Shown one piece after another: positions 54,130 to 64,000 of a DNA stretch of 64,000 nt; the stretch's first letter is position 1; each line of letters begins with the position of its first letter. The position numbers and the translations under genes are program-made. Below the pieces are notes generated by a model. It was not told the origin of the DNA, made no database searches, and saw nothing but the letters and a program-made list of their open reading frames with translations. Source of the DNA: Alphaproteobacteria bacterium (lineage in GTDB: Bacteria > Pseudomonadota > Alphaproteobacteria > Micropepsales > Micropepsaceae); contig JADZAI010000104.1 in NCBI GenBank assembly GCA_020852655.1, positions 1 to 64,000 of the forward strand, read 5' to 3'.

Positions 54130-54161
54130 GTCAGGCTGCGCCATACATGGCGCGGCCTGAC
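54130..54161. terminator. Hairpin between convergent RTX gene and pyrG
   Basis: A 14-bp stem (GTCAGGCTGCGCCA with TGGCGCGGCCTGAC, one G-U pair) with a 4-nt loop sits between the RTX stop at 54121 and the pyrG stop at 54171. There is no T tract, so it may act as a stabilising or bidirectional terminator hairpin. Confidence 0.6.
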
Positions 54162-54170
54162 AGCCGATCG

Positions 54171-55823
<1,653 letters not shown>

Positions 55824-55873
55824 TCAGCGCGCCGCAAGCAAAAGGCGGCGCGCCGGCGCGATGAGATTGGGGA

Positions 55874-56305
55874 TTACGGGGAAGCGGGCTTCGGGGCCGG
55901 CTGCGCAGGCGCCGGAGCAGGCTGGGCCGGAGCAGGCTGGGCCGGCGCGGGCTGCGCAGGCGCCGCTTCGGGCGCAGGCTTCGACGAGGGCAGCGCTGTC
56001 GGGTCGAGCGGCGCCGACTGGGCCGGTGCCGTCGGGGCCGCCGGCGCGGCGCTGTCGATGATCGACGAGCGGCCCGAGCCCGCAGTGGCGAGCAGCGTCA
56101 GGGCGATGCTGGTGACGAAGAAGGCCGCCGCAAGGTAGGCCGTGGTGCGGGTCAGCGCATTGGCCGCACCGCGGGCCGAGAACAGGCCGCCGGCGGTGCC
56201 GCCGCCGCCGATGCCGAGGGCCCCGCCTTCGGACTTCTGAAGCAGGATCACGCCCGTCATGGCGAGCGCGATGAAGAGGTGAATGACGAGGACGACGATT
56301 TCCAT
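55874..56305 (-). CDS. secG: Preprotein translocase subunit SecG with Ala/Pro tail
   Basis: A 143-residue SecG: helix 1 IVVLVIHLFIALAMTGVILLQ, loop KSEGGALGIGGGG...FSARGAANALTRTTA and helix 2 LAAAFFVTSIALTLLA. An Ala/Pro/Gln tail of about 65 residues carries tandem PAPAQ units encoded by short DNA repeats (about 55900-55960), likely length-variable between strains. It supports SecYEG transport in the inner membrane. Confidence 0.93.
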   Translation of the reverse strand: MEIVVLVIHLFIALAMTGVILLQKSEGGALGIGGGGTAGGLFSARGAANALTRTTAYLAAAFFVTSIALTLLATAGSGRSSIIDSAAPAAPTAPAQSAPLDPTALPSSKPAPEAAPAQPAPAQPAPAQPAPAPAQPAPKPASP

Positions 56306-56389
56306 CTGACGCTTTCAAGGCGGGCGCCAAGCGCTGCCGCCGATTTCAAGCGCGGGTGTCTATCCGAAAGCCGCGCCGAGTGCAAAGCG

Positions 56390-57340
56390 TCAGGCGCGGC
56401 GTCCGCGGGCCCGGATGCGCTCCAGGGTCTCGTCGAGTTCAGCCTTGCAGGCATTCTCGTTGAGGTCGGGTGACAAGGTCACCTGAAGAGCTACCGACAA
56501 GCGGACAAGAATCTGAGCGTTCTTGGCTATCTCGCTGCCTTCCAACGCTTTTCTTACGACATCGGCAACGGTGCCAGCGGTCTTGAACGCCTGGTGCGCA
56601 TCTTCGGTCTCGGCGATCGCCGCCAGCTCGCGCGCCGTCGACACGATCTTGTCGAGGTCGGCGCGTCGCACGCCGCCCTCCGCCGGGCTCTCGGCCTGGC
56701 TCAAGACGAATCCTGCCATGATTCCGATCTGGAAGGCGGCGCGCCGCATGCGTTCCAGATTGACCGCGCGCCGGCCGTCGTCGACGGCGATCTGGAGAGC
56801 GGACTGCGCCGCCAGGCCGGACAAGCCGTCGACCGCCTTCAGCTTCAGCGAATTCACGACATCGATCGGCTTCGTGCCGCCGGCCCGAGCCGCATCCTTC
56901 CGGCGATCCGGGCCGACATAGTCCGAGGTCACGACGAATCCCTTGCGCGCCAGGGCGTGCGTTCGGATTCGCTCGGCCAGCATGTTCGTCGCGAAAGGAC
57001 GGCACAGCAGGTCATCCGCGCCGCTGTCCAGGACCCGTCTGACGAGCTGGCTCTCCGGCAGCCACGTCGTGACCACGATCACGGCAAAGGGATTGCGGCC
57101 GATGCCGCCTCGCCTCACGCGATGGATGAAGTCGTAGGCCGGATCGTTGGGCTTGCTCGCCTCCAGCGACAGCAGGTCGAAGTCGCGCTCGGAACAGGCC
57201 TGCCTCAGATCGTCGACCGTCGCGTAGGTCTCGATGTCACGAAAACCCAGCATATACAGCACGTTACGCATGCCGGTGCGGTTCATCGCGACCGGGTCGT
57301 AGACGCCGACGGTGGCCAGATCATAGCGAAACTGGTTCAT
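56390..57340 (-). CDS. Receiver-like regulator lacking the phospho-acceptor Asp
   Basis: A 316-residue protein. Residues 1-135 form a CheY-like fold (VGVYDPVAMNRTGMRNVLYMLGF, FAVIVVTTWLPESQLVRRVLDSGADDLLCRPF). Where receivers have the phosphorylated Asp, this reads LLSLEASKPND, i.e. Glu, and the usual Lys-Pro is Arg-Pro. A conserved-looking FVVTSDYVGPDRRK follows, then an all-helical region to the C-terminus with no DNA-binding motif that I recognise. A phosphorylation-independent, protein-binding regulator is likely. The 104 bp upstream to tpiA contain no ORF. Confidence 0.78.
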   Translation of the reverse strand: MNQFRYDLATVGVYDPVAMNRTGMRNVLYMLGFRDIETYATVDDLRQACSERDFDLLSLEASKPNDPAYDFIHRVRRGGIGRNPFAVIVVTTWLPESQLVRRVLDSGADDLLCRPFATNMLAERIRTHALARKGFVVTSDYVGPDRRKDAARAGGTKPIDVVNSLKLKAVDGLSGLAAQSALQIAVDDGRRAVNLERMRRAAFQIGIMAGFVLSQAESPAEGGVRRADLDKIVSTARELAAIAETEDAHQAFKTAGTVADVVRKALEGSEIAKNAQILVRLSVALQVTLSPDLNENACKAELDETLERIRARGRRA

Positions 57341-57444
57341 GAACCTGCAAACTCAACGCGCGGCAGTTGGCCGCCCCGGCACCATAGGGTGCGGCGCTTA
57401 CGGCGCCTTTACGCCGGTCCGTCGAATTTGCAGCAAATGCGGCG

Positions 57445-58215
57445 CTAGCTGCGATAGGCGTCCAGGATGGCATCGAAATCGCGCGCCAGGAGGCTGGCGC
57501 CGCCGACAAGGGCGCCGTCGACATCCGCCAGTGCCAGGATTTCCCTCGCGTTCGCCGGCTTCACGGAGCCGCCGTAGAGAATGCGCATCCGGTTGCCTTC
57601 CGCAGCGCCAAATCGGGCGGTGAGGCGGGTGCGGACGGCGTGATGCATGGCGACGATGTCGTCGGTCGAAGGCGTCTTGCCGGTGCCGATGGCCCAGACG
57701 GGCTCGTAGGCGAGCACGGTATTGCCGGCGTTCGACAGGGTCGGCAGGCTAAAATCGACCTGCTGGCTGACGACATCGATCGCCCTGCCCGCCTCGCGCT
57801 CGGCCAGCGTCTCGCCGACGCAGACGATCGAGACGATACCGGCCCGGTGGGCGGCGGCGGCCTTGTGGGAGACGACCTGGTCGGTCTCGCCATAATAGGA
57901 GCGGCGCTCGGAGTGGCCGACGATGACGTAGTCGCCGCCGGCGTCGCGGATCATGGCCGCGCTGATGTCGCCGGTGAAGGCGCCTTCGTCGGCGTGGTGG
58001 CAGTCCTGGCCGCCGAAGGCCACGCCGCGCTGGCCCCAGGCCGCGGCGAAGGGACGGATGAGGGTTGCAGGAGGACAGATGAGCACGTCGGCGGCGGGGG
58101 CCGACGCCCTCACACGATTTACGAGGGACTCGACCTCGGCGCCGGCGGCGAAGAGGCCGTTCATTTTCCAGTTACCGGCGACCAGCGGCCGCCGTCCGTG
58201 TGTATCCTTCGTCAT
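57445..58215 (-). CDS. tpiA: Triosephosphate isomerase
   Basis: A 256-residue TIM barrel with active-site Lys in AGNWKMNG, His in VIVGHSERRSYYGE, Glu in AYEPVWAIGTGKTP and the phosphate loop ILYGGSVKPAN. It interconverts dihydroxyacetone phosphate and glyceraldehyde 3-phosphate. ATG 58215 is chosen because the family begins near there; the open frame extends further upstream. Confidence 0.96.
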   Translation of the reverse strand: MTKDTHGRRPLVAGNWKMNGLFAAGAEVESLVNRVRASAPAADVLICPPATLIRPFAAAWGQRGVAFGGQDCHHADEGAFTGDISAAMIRDAGGDYVIVGHSERRSYYGETDQVVSHKAAAAHRAGIVSIVCVGETLAEREAGRAIDVVSQQVDFSLPTLSNAGNTVLAYEPVWAIGTGKTPSTDDIVAMHHAVRTRLTARFGAAEGNRMRILYGGSVKPANAREILALADVDGALVGGASLLARDFDAILDAYRS

Positions 58216-58346
58216 GACCCGCGGCTTAGCCCGCAGTTCCCGGCCCGCCAAGAGGGAACCGCCGGAGGGACGTGAAGTCCGTGTAATCCGAACGTCCACC
58301 GGACGTGCCGTGCCGTATTATTGTCGAGTTCCCAACGGAGCAGCCG

Positions 58347-59297
58347 ATGCTTATCCGCAAGCCGTCCGACATTCGTTCGTCCGAAATCACCCCGCTACGC
58401 GCCTATCTGAGCCGGCGGGCCATCATGCGCGGGTCCGCCGGGCTGATCGCGGCCGGAGCCTTGGGCGGGCTCAGCCTCGCGGCGCCGCTACAGACCGTGA
58501 AGAGCGATCTGACGACGACCGGCGAGACGCTGACGTCCAAGGACGACGTCACGAGCTACAATAATTTCTACGAGTTCGGCGTCGACAAGTCGGACCCGGC
58601 GGAGAACGCCGGGCCGCTGACGACATCGCCGTGGACGGTGAAGGTGGACGGGATGGTCGCGAAGCCGGGCGACTATGCGTTCGAGGATATCGTCAAGCCG
58701 CACGCCATCGAAGAGCGGGTCTATCGGATGCGCTGCGTCGAGGGCTGGTCCATGGTGATCCCCTGGAATGGATTTCCGCTGGCCGACCTGCTGAAGCGCT
58801 TCGAACCCCTGAGCAGCGCGAAATACGTGGCCTTCGAGACCTTGGTGCGACCCGCAGAGATGCCCGGGCAGGACAGCTCTTGGCCGGTCCTCGAATGGCC
58901 CTATGTCGAAGGGCTGCGGCTGGACGAGGCGATGAACCCGCTGACGCTGATGGCGATCGGGCTCTACGGCGAGACGCTGCCGAACCAGAACGGCGCGCCG
59001 CTGCGGCTGGTGGTACCGTGGAAATACGGTTTCAAGGGCATCAAGTCGATCGTGCGCATCACACTGACCGACACGCAGCCGCCGACGTCGTGGAACAAGC
59101 AGGCGGCGAACGAGTACGGCTTCTACGCGAACGTGAATCCGCAGGTCGACCATCCGCGCTGGAGCCAGGCGACCGAACGGCGGATCGGCGAAAGCGGCGG
59201 CTTCTCGGCGCCCCGCCGCGACACGCTGATGTTCAACGGCTATGGCGATTTCGTCGCGAGCCTCTACAGCGGCATGGATCTGGCGCAGAACTACTGA
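58347..59297 (+). CDS. msrP: Periplasmic methionine-sulfoxide reductase catalytic subunit
   Basis: A 316-residue molybdopterin enzyme (YedY). The N-terminus has a Tat signal ([21 protein letters not shown]). The Mo-ligand Cys is in [15 protein letters not shown], and the pterin-binding region [18 protein letters not shown] follows. It repairs oxidised Met in periplasmic proteins. ATG 58347 has CGGAG six bases upstream. Its stop overlaps msrQ by one base (TGATG). Confidence 0.95.
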   Translation: MLIRKPSDIRSSEITPLRAYLSRRAIMRGSAGLIAAGALGGLSLAAPLQTVKSDLTTTGETLTSKDDVTSYNNFYEFGVDKSDPAENAGPLTTSPWTVKVDGMVAKPGDYAFEDIVKPHAIEERVYRMRCVEGWSMVIPWNGFPLADLLKRFEPLSSAKYVAFETLVRPAEMPGQDSSWPVLEWPYVEGLRLDEAMNPLTLMAIGLYGETLPNQNGAPLRLVVPWKYGFKGIKSIVRITLTDTQPPTSWNKQAANEYGFYANVNPQVDHPRWSQATERRIGESGGFSAPRRDTLMFNGYGDFVASLYSGMDLAQNY

Positions 59298-59911
59298 TGA
59301 CGGCCCTGCCCCGCCCGACCGTCCTGCAACGCCTGCACGGCGTGCTCCGCCGCGTGCCGACCTGGACGGTGTATATCGCCGGGCTGATACCGGCGCTGGT
59401 CTATCTCTATTGGGGATTTGCCGGGCGGCTGGGCGCCGACCCTTCGCGAACGCTCGAACATGGGCTGGGCCTCTGGGCGTTGCGGTTTCTGATCGCCGGG
59501 CTGGCGGTGACACCGCTGCGCCAGGTCACAGGGCTCAATCTGGTGCGCTTCCGCAGGGTTATCGGGCTCGTCGCCTTTACCTATGTGGTGCTGCATTTCC
59601 TGACCTATGTCGGGCTCGACCGGCAGTTCGAATGGTTCGCGATCCTGAAGGATGTGACCCGGCGCTGGTACATCATCATCGGCTTCGCGAGCTTCCTGTT
59701 CCTGATCCCGCTGGCGATCACTTCGACCAATGCGATGATCCGGCGGCTGGGGCCGAAGGCGTGGACCCGGTTGCACCGGCTGGTCTATGTCGTGGTGCTG
59801 GGCGGGGCGGTGCATTTCCTGATGTCGGTGAAGGCGTGGCCGCCCGAGCCGCTGATCTATCTCGCGATCGCCTGTAGCCTGGTCGGGTGGCGGCTCGTGG
59901 CCCCGCGCTGA
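59297..59911 (+). CDS. msrQ: Haem-binding membrane subunit of the MsrPQ system
   Basis: A 204-residue membrane protein of the YedZ family with about six helices, haem-ligand His in LHFLTYVGLD and LHRLVYVVVLGGAVHF, and the ferric-reductase-like fold. It feeds electrons from the quinone pool or a flavin reductase to MsrP. It is translationally coupled to msrP. Confidence 0.94.
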   Translation: MTALPRPTVLQRLHGVLRRVPTWTVYIAGLIPALVYLYWGFAGRLGADPSRTLEHGLGLWALRFLIAGLAVTPLRQVTGLNLVRFRRVIGLVAFTYVVLHFLTYVGLDRQFEWFAILKDVTRRWYIIIGFASFLFLIPLAITSTNAMIRRLGPKAWTRLHRLVYVVVLGGAVHFLMSVKAWPPEPLIYLAIACSLVGWRLVAPR

Positions 59912-59915
59912 TGCC

Positions 59916-59958
59916 GGCCGCCAAGGCGCGGAAACGGCGCTTTCCGCGCCTTGCGGCC
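59916..59958 (+). terminator. Long hairpin after msrQ
   Basis: GGCCGC-(C)-AAGGCGCGGAAA...TTTCCGCGCCTT-GCGGCC forms an 18-bp stem with a single bulge and a 6-nt loop, beginning 5 bp after the msrQ stop. No T tract follows. Probably a terminator or 3' stabiliser that separates msrPQ from the chaperone gene. Confidence 0.6.
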
Positions 59959-60013
59959 GGGGTGCGCAGCCACCTATAAGGCGCGTCCACCTGAGAAAAG
60001 GCCTGCCTCCGCC

Positions 60014-61900
60014 ATGATGGAAACCATGCGCCGCGCCGCAAAGACCTGGGTCGCGACGATCCTGGTCGGCTTGCTTGTGGTGGCGTTTGCGGTTTGGGGC
60101 GTCCAGGACATCTTCAAGGGCGGGCGGGACACGACGCTCGCCAAAGTGGGCGACGACGAACTCGACGTGCGGACGTTCGAGAACGAGTACGCCCGGCGCC
60201 TGCGCAGCCAGATCAACGAGGCGGGCCAGCCGATGACGGCCGCCGAGGGCCGCGCGGCGGGCCTTGACCGGGCCGTGCTGGACGACATGGTCGCAGACCT
60301 TGCCGTTCTGGAAGAAGCCCGGCGCCTCAAGCTGTCGGCCAGCGACGACATGGTTCGGGCGGCGCTCTATTCCTTCCAGGGCCTTGTCGGGCCGGACGGC
60401 AATATCGACCGCGACGCCTTCCTCCGGGCGTTGCAGGACATCGGCTATACCGAAGGCGAGTTCCTGAGCGCGCTGCGCTACGACCTGATGCGCGCGCAGC
60501 TTCTCCAGACGGCGGCGATCGGCGCGCCGGCCCCGCGCGGCTTCGGCCTGGCGCTCCAGGCCTATGCCAACGAGCGTCGGGTGGTCGAGTATGTCGTGCT
60601 GCCGCCGGAGAAAGCGGGCGAGATCGCGGCGCCCGACGACGCGGCGCTGCAAGCCTATCTGGAGGCCAACAAGGCGACGTATACCGCCCCCGAGCTGCGC
60701 GGCGTGACGTATCTTGCGATCGGCCCGAAGGACATCATCCCGACGATCGACATCCCCGACGACGCCGTGAAGGCGGAGTACGAGGCGCAGAAGCAGCGCT
60801 ACGAGACGCTGGAGACGCGCGAACTCCAGCAGATCGTCTATCCGACCAAGGAGGACGCCGAGGCGGCGCATGCGCAGCTCGCGTCGGGCAAGACGTTTGA
60901 AGATCTCGTCGCCGACCGCAAGCTGAAGGCGGAAGACGTTGCGCTCGGCACGATCACGAAGGGCGATCCGGCGGTGCCGGCGGGTGCATTCGGGATCGCG
61001 GAGGGCCAGGTCAGCGCACCGCTGGAGGGACCGTTCGGCTGGGCGCTGGTGAAGGTGATCAAGGTCCACCCGGGTTCGGTGAAGAGCTTCGAGGACGTGC
61101 GCCAGGAGGTCCGCGACGGGCTCGCGATGGACAAGGCGCGCGACCAGATCTCCGACCTCGTTACCAAGATGCAGGACGCACTTGCTGCAACGGACAGCCT
61201 GGAGGAAGCCGGCAAGGAGCTGAACCTCACGGTGCGCACGATCCCGGCGATCGACGCACAGGGTCGCGACGGTGACGGCAAGCCGATCGAGGGACTGCCC
61301 GACGGCCCGGGCTTCCTGGGCGACGTGTTCGGCATCGGCCAGGGCGAGCACACCGATGTCTCCGAGACGCCGGAGCATGTGATCTATGCGGTGCGCGTCG
61401 ACAGCGTTTCGCCGTCGGCGCTGCGGCCGCTCGCTTCGATTCGCGACAAGATCGCCGCCGCCTGGCTCGCCGAAGAGCAGGCGAAGAAACTGAAGGCGCT
61501 GGCCGAGGATCTGGCGAAGACCGCGAACAGCGGCAGCACCAGCCTCGCCGACCTCGCGAAGGCGAATGCGCTGGAGGCGAAGACCAGCGAGTCGATCGCG
61601 CGCGATGCGCCGGTGAACGATCTGTCGGCGGAGGTGATCGGCACGCTGTTCGCGACGAAGGCGGGCACCTGGGTGGCCGGGCCCGGCCAGGCGCCGCGCT
61701 ATGTCGTCGCGCGGGTGAAGGACGTGACGCGGGCCGAGTCGCCCGACGCCCTCGCCGAGGAGCGCAAGCTTCGCAGCGAAGCCACCACGGCGACCAGTGA
61801 CGACCTGGCCGAAATCTATCGGCAGGAGATCGTCAAGGCGACGCCGGTCACGATCAACGAGTCGCTCTACGAGCAGACGAAGACGCGCGGCCAGCAATGA
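60014..61900 (+). CDS. ppiD: PpiD-like membrane-anchored periplasmic chaperone (SurA_N/parvulin)
   Basis: A 628-residue protein with a short cytoplasmic start, one transmembrane helix (about residues 12-30) and the SurA_N-type domain KVGDDELDVRTFENEYARRLRSQ. The central parvulin-like domain (RELQQIVYPTKEDAEAAHAQLASGKTFEDLV, PFGWALVKV) is degenerate, and a second helical lobe follows. It probably helps fold outer-membrane proteins leaving the Sec channel. The stop overlaps trpE by 4 bp. Confidence 0.87.
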   Translation: MMETMRRAAKTWVATILVGLLVVAFAVWGVQDIFKGGRDTTLAKVGDDELDVRTFENEYARRLRSQINEAGQPMTAAEGRAAGLDRAVLDDMVADLAVLEEARRLKLSASDDMVRAALYSFQGLVGPDGNIDRDAFLRALQDIGYTEGEFLSALRYDLMRAQLLQTAAIGAPAPRGFGLALQAYANERRVVEYVVLPPEKAGEIAAPDDAALQAYLEANKATYTAPELRGVTYLAIGPKDIIPTIDIPDDAVKAEYEAQKQRYETLETRELQQIVYPTKEDAEAAHAQLASGKTFEDLVADRKLKAEDVALGTITKGDPAVPAGAFGIAEGQVSAPLEGPFGWALVKVIKVHPGSVKSFEDVRQEVRDGLAMDKARDQISDLVTKMQDALAATDSLEEAGKELNLTVRTIPAIDAQGRDGDGKPIEGLPDGPGFLGDVFGIGQGEHTDVSETPEHVIYAVRVDSVSPSALRPLASIRDKIAAAWLAEEQAKKLKALAEDLAKTANSGSTSLADLAKANALEAKTSESIARDAPVNDLSAEVIGTLFATKAGTWVAGPGQAPRYVVARVKDVTRAESPDALAEERKLRSEATTATSDDLAEIYRQEIVKATPVTINESLYEQTKTRGQQ

Positions 61901-63387
61901 GCGCCGCTACCGCGTTTGCAGAAGCCTATGACATGGGCCGGCCGCAGGTCGTCGCCCGCACGCTGATCGCCGATCTCGAGACGCCGGTATCGGCATTCCT
62001 GAAGATCGCGCACGAACGGCCCTATTCCTTCCTCTTCGAAAGCGTCCAGGGCGGCGAGACCCGCGGACGCTATTCGATCATCGGCTTCGACCCGGACCTC
62101 GTGTGGCGCTGCCGTGGGCACGCGGCCGAGCTGGACGAGGGTCAGGGCTTCCGGCCCGAGCCGACACCGCCGCTGACCTCGCTGCGGCAATTGCTGGCGC
62201 GTTCGCGGATGGAGCTGCCGCACGGCCTGCCGCCGATGGCGGCGGGCGTGTTCGGCTATCTCGGCTACGACATGGTGCGGCTGGTCGAGCATCTGCCGGA
62301 CATGAACCCCGACGCACTGGGTTTGCCCGACGCGATCCTGGTACGGCCGTCGCTGATCGCGATCTTCGACAATGTGCGCGACGAGATCACCCTCGTCACC
62401 GCCGTGTGGCCCTCGGCGCTTGGCGCCGACGAGGCGTGGCGGTCGGCAAATGCCCGGCTGGACGCGGTGGAGACGCGCTTGCACGGTGCCCTGCCCCGGC
62501 TGGAAGCGGGCAACGCGCCTTGGCCGTCATCGGACCTGCTCGAGTCCAACACGCCGCATGACGAGTATCTCGCCATGGTGGAGCGGGCGAAGGCGTATAT
62601 CGCTGCCGGAGACGTCTTCCAGGTCGTGCCGAGCCAGCGCTTCCGCATGCCGTTCGCGCTGCCGCCCTTCGCGCTCTATCGCTCGCTGCGGCGGACGAAC
62701 CCGTCGCCATTCCTTTATTTCCTGGATTTCGAGGGTTTCCAGATCGTCGGATCGAGTCCGGAGATCCTGGTGCGGCTGCGCGACGGGACGGTCACGATCC
62801 GGCCGATCGCCGGGACGCTGCCGCGCGGTGCGACGCCCGAGCAGGATGTCGCGAACGAGAAGAAGCTGCTGGGCGATCCGAAGGAGCGGGCCGAGCATCT
62901 GATGCTGCTCGACCTCGGGCGCAACGATGTCGGCCGCGTCGCGAAGACCGGCACGGTGAAGGTGACGGACTCGTTCTTCATCGAGCGCTACAGCCACGTC
63001 ATGCACATCGTCTCCAATGTCGAGGGCGAGATCGATCCGCGCTACGACGCGATCGACGCGCTGGCGGCAGGCTTTCCGGCCGGGACGCTCTCGGGCGCGC
63101 CCAAGGTGCGGGCGATGGAGATCATCGACGAACTGGAGCGCGAGAAGCGCGGTATCTATGCCGGTGCGGTCGGCTATTTCGCAGCCAACGGCACGATGGA
63201 CACGGCAATCGCGCTGCGCACCGCGGTGGTGAAGGACGGCGTCATGTATGCCCAGGCCGGCGGCGGCGTGGTGGCGGACAGCGATCCCGAGTCCGAATTC
63301 CAGGAGACGGTGAACAAGGCGCGCGCACTCATCCGCGCGGCCGAGGACGCCGTGCGCTTCGTCGACGGCGAGAAGCCGAACGCCTAA
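61897..63387 (+). CDS. trpE: Anthranilate synthase component I
   Basis: A 496-residue enzyme with an N-terminal feedback/regulatory domain (LESVQGGETRGRYSIIGFDP) and a C-terminal chorismate-binding domain: FQVVPSQRF, IVGSSPEILVR, IRPIAGTLPRG, DLGRNDVGRVAKTGTV and GAPKVRAMEIIDELE. It makes anthranilate from chorismate with TrpG. No trpG follows; the next gene is unrelated. The ATG lies in the ppiD stop (ATGA), an arrangement seen in other alphaproteobacteria. Confidence 0.95.
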   Translation: MSAATAFAEAYDMGRPQVVARTLIADLETPVSAFLKIAHERPYSFLFESVQGGETRGRYSIIGFDPDLVWRCRGHAAELDEGQGFRPEPTPPLTSLRQLLARSRMELPHGLPPMAAGVFGYLGYDMVRLVEHLPDMNPDALGLPDAILVRPSLIAIFDNVRDEITLVTAVWPSALGADEAWRSANARLDAVETRLHGALPRLEAGNAPWPSSDLLESNTPHDEYLAMVERAKAYIAAGDVFQVVPSQRFRMPFALPPFALYRSLRRTNPSPFLYFLDFEGFQIVGSSPEILVRLRDGTVTIRPIAGTLPRGATPEQDVANEKKLLGDPKERAEHLMLLDLGRNDVGRVAKTGTVKVTDSFFIERYSHVMHIVSNVEGEIDPRYDAIDALAAGFPAGTLSGAPKVRAMEIIDELEREKRGIYAGAVGYFAANGTMDTAIALRTAVVKDGVMYAQAGGGVVADSDPESEFQETVNKARALIRAAEDAVRFVDGEKPNA

Positions 63388-63451
63388 CGTGACGGCTGGC
63401 GCGGGCCTGCTGTTTTCGTCAGGATCGCTCCCATGAGCCCGCGGCGCATCC

Positions 63452-64000
63452 ATGACGCCTGAGCAGCGCGCCGCGCAGCTTTCGTGCTGGCATGGGCGGC
63501 GCGTGACGCCGGAGCCGCTGACGGGCGGGATCACCAACACGAATTTCGTGGTGCGCGACCGGGGCGAGGCCTTCGTCGTGCGCATCGGCGGCGACATTCC
63601 GGTGCACGGCATCCTGCGCCGGAACGAACTCGCGGCGTCACAGGCGGCGTTTGCCGCGGGCGTGTCGCCGGAGGTGGTGCATGTGGAGCCGGGGGCGCTG
63701 GTGATGCGCTTCGTCGCGGGCCGGACATTGAGGGCAGAGGACGTGCGCGACGATGCGATGCTGCCGCGGCTGGTCGATCTCGTGGCGCAGGCGCATCGCG
63801 AGATACCGAAGCATCTGCGCGGCGCGCCTGCGATGTTCTGGGTGTTTCATGTCGTGCGGGACTACGCGCATACGCTCGCTGCCGGGCGGAGTTCGCATGC
63901 GGCACGGCTGCCGCATCTGCTGGCGGCGGCGGAGGCGCTGGAGCGCGCGGTCGGCCCGGTGGAGATCGTCTTCGGGCACAACGATCTGCTGGCGGCAAAT
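63452..64000 (+). CDS. Choline/ethanolamine-kinase-like phosphotransferase, 3' end cut by window edge
   Basis: The frame from ATG 63452 is open to the right edge (183 codons). The APH/choline-kinase fold is visible: LTGGITNTNFVVRDRGEAFVVRIGG is the nucleotide loop and Lys/Arg region, and the fragment ends in FGHNDLLAAN, the catalytic HNDLxxxN motif. Members phosphorylate choline, ethanolamine or related alcohols such as thiamine. The metal-binding DxE motif would lie beyond the edge. It follows trpE by 64 bp. Confidence 0.85.
   Translation, partial: MTPEQRAAQLSCWHGRRVTPEPLTGGITNTNFVVRDRGEAFVVRIGGDIPVHGILRRNELAASQAAFAAGVSPEVVHVEPGALVMRFVAGRTLRAEDVRDDAMLPRLVDLVAQAHREIPKHLRGAPAMFWVFHVVRDYAHTLAAGRSSHAARLPHLLAAAEALERAVGPVEIVFGHNDLLAAN

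Noticed and set aside
61897-63387. A complete trp operon starting with trpE
   Set aside because: Only trpE is present; the next gene is a choline-kinase-like phosphotransferase, so trpG, trpD and trpC must be elsewhere.

Overview
The window is GC-rich, densely packed chromosomal DNA from an alphaproteobacterium. This rests on gene content: an NDUFS4-like complex I accessory protein, a class I PHA synthase, a homoserine dehydrogenase next to an AlaC/LL-DAP-type aminotransferase, the phnC-D-E1-E2 layout, a SecG with a long Ala/Pro tail, and REP-like palindromes resembling those common in this class. I cannot name the order or genus. Genes are on both strands in short operons, often with 4-bp ATGA/GTGA overlaps. 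There is no prophage, insertion sequence, CRISPR array or rRNA operon.

Layout. 1-5.4 kb (minus strand): a lactone oxidase cut by the window edge, a Sel1-repeat protein, a DUF2277 protein, a Phd/PIN toxin-antitoxin pair, tRNA-Arg(TCT), an NDUFS4-like protein, tRNA-Pro(TGG), a thioesterase and a DUF192 lipoprotein. 5.4-8.1 kb: a sigma70 promoter and TPP riboswitch driving a thiXYZ-type thiamine-precursor ABC transporter. 8.1-9.1 kb: a double cold-shock-domain protein with an RGG-like linker. 9.1-25.8 kb: a molybdenum-hydroxylase (CO-dehydrogenase-like, form II) locus made of coxG, coxS, coxL, a secreted unknown, coxM, coxD, coxE, two XdhC-type genes, a MoeA/MobA fusion and a SufU-like scaffold. 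It is interrupted on the opposite strand by an RTX subtilase, an RTX repeat protein and a DMT transporter. 19.4-26.4 kb carries seven copies of a roughly 53-bp palindromic repeat, two of which tightly bracket a small GIY-YIG nuclease gene.

26.4-35.2 kb (minus): enoyl-CoA hydratase, a GH13 glucosidase with a ClpP-like protease, an acyl-CoA-dehydrogenase-like flavoprotein, and phnCDE1E2 ending in a sirtuin. 35.2-38.3 kb: a repeat-bearing glycosyltransferase with galE. 38.4-39.1 kb: a second toxin-antitoxin pair (AbrB/PIN) behind a perfect palindrome, then tRNA-Glu(TTC) and a patatin. 40.1-45.8 kb: a small secreted protein, recJ, glpX, hom and an aminotransferase in one minus-strand run. 45.9-50.6 kb: a small lipoprotein, phaC, a globin, a DUF1801 protein, argC and a GST. 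50.6-52.1 kb: a secreted protein and rplM-rpsI with a clear terminator. 52.3-54.1 kb: a third RTX protein. 54.2-64 kb: pyrG, secG, a degenerate receiver protein, tpiA, msrPQ, a PpiD-like chaperone, trpE, and a choline-kinase-like gene cut by the right edge.

How it works together. The cox locus encodes the three enzyme subunits plus the maturation factors expected for a Mo/Fe-S/FAD hydroxylase: the CoxD/CoxE AAA+ and VWA pair, XdhC-type cofactor insertion, molybdopterin nucleotide transfer and Fe-S scaffolding. Its large subunit has the AYRGAGR active-site loop rather than the form I loop, so CO may not be the substrate. The three RTX proteins share a C-terminal domain of about 130 residues and are probably exported by one type I system encoded elsewhere. 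The most unusual structure is the GIY-YIG gene framed by palindromic repeats, which looks like a REP/RAYT-type element with a different nuclease.
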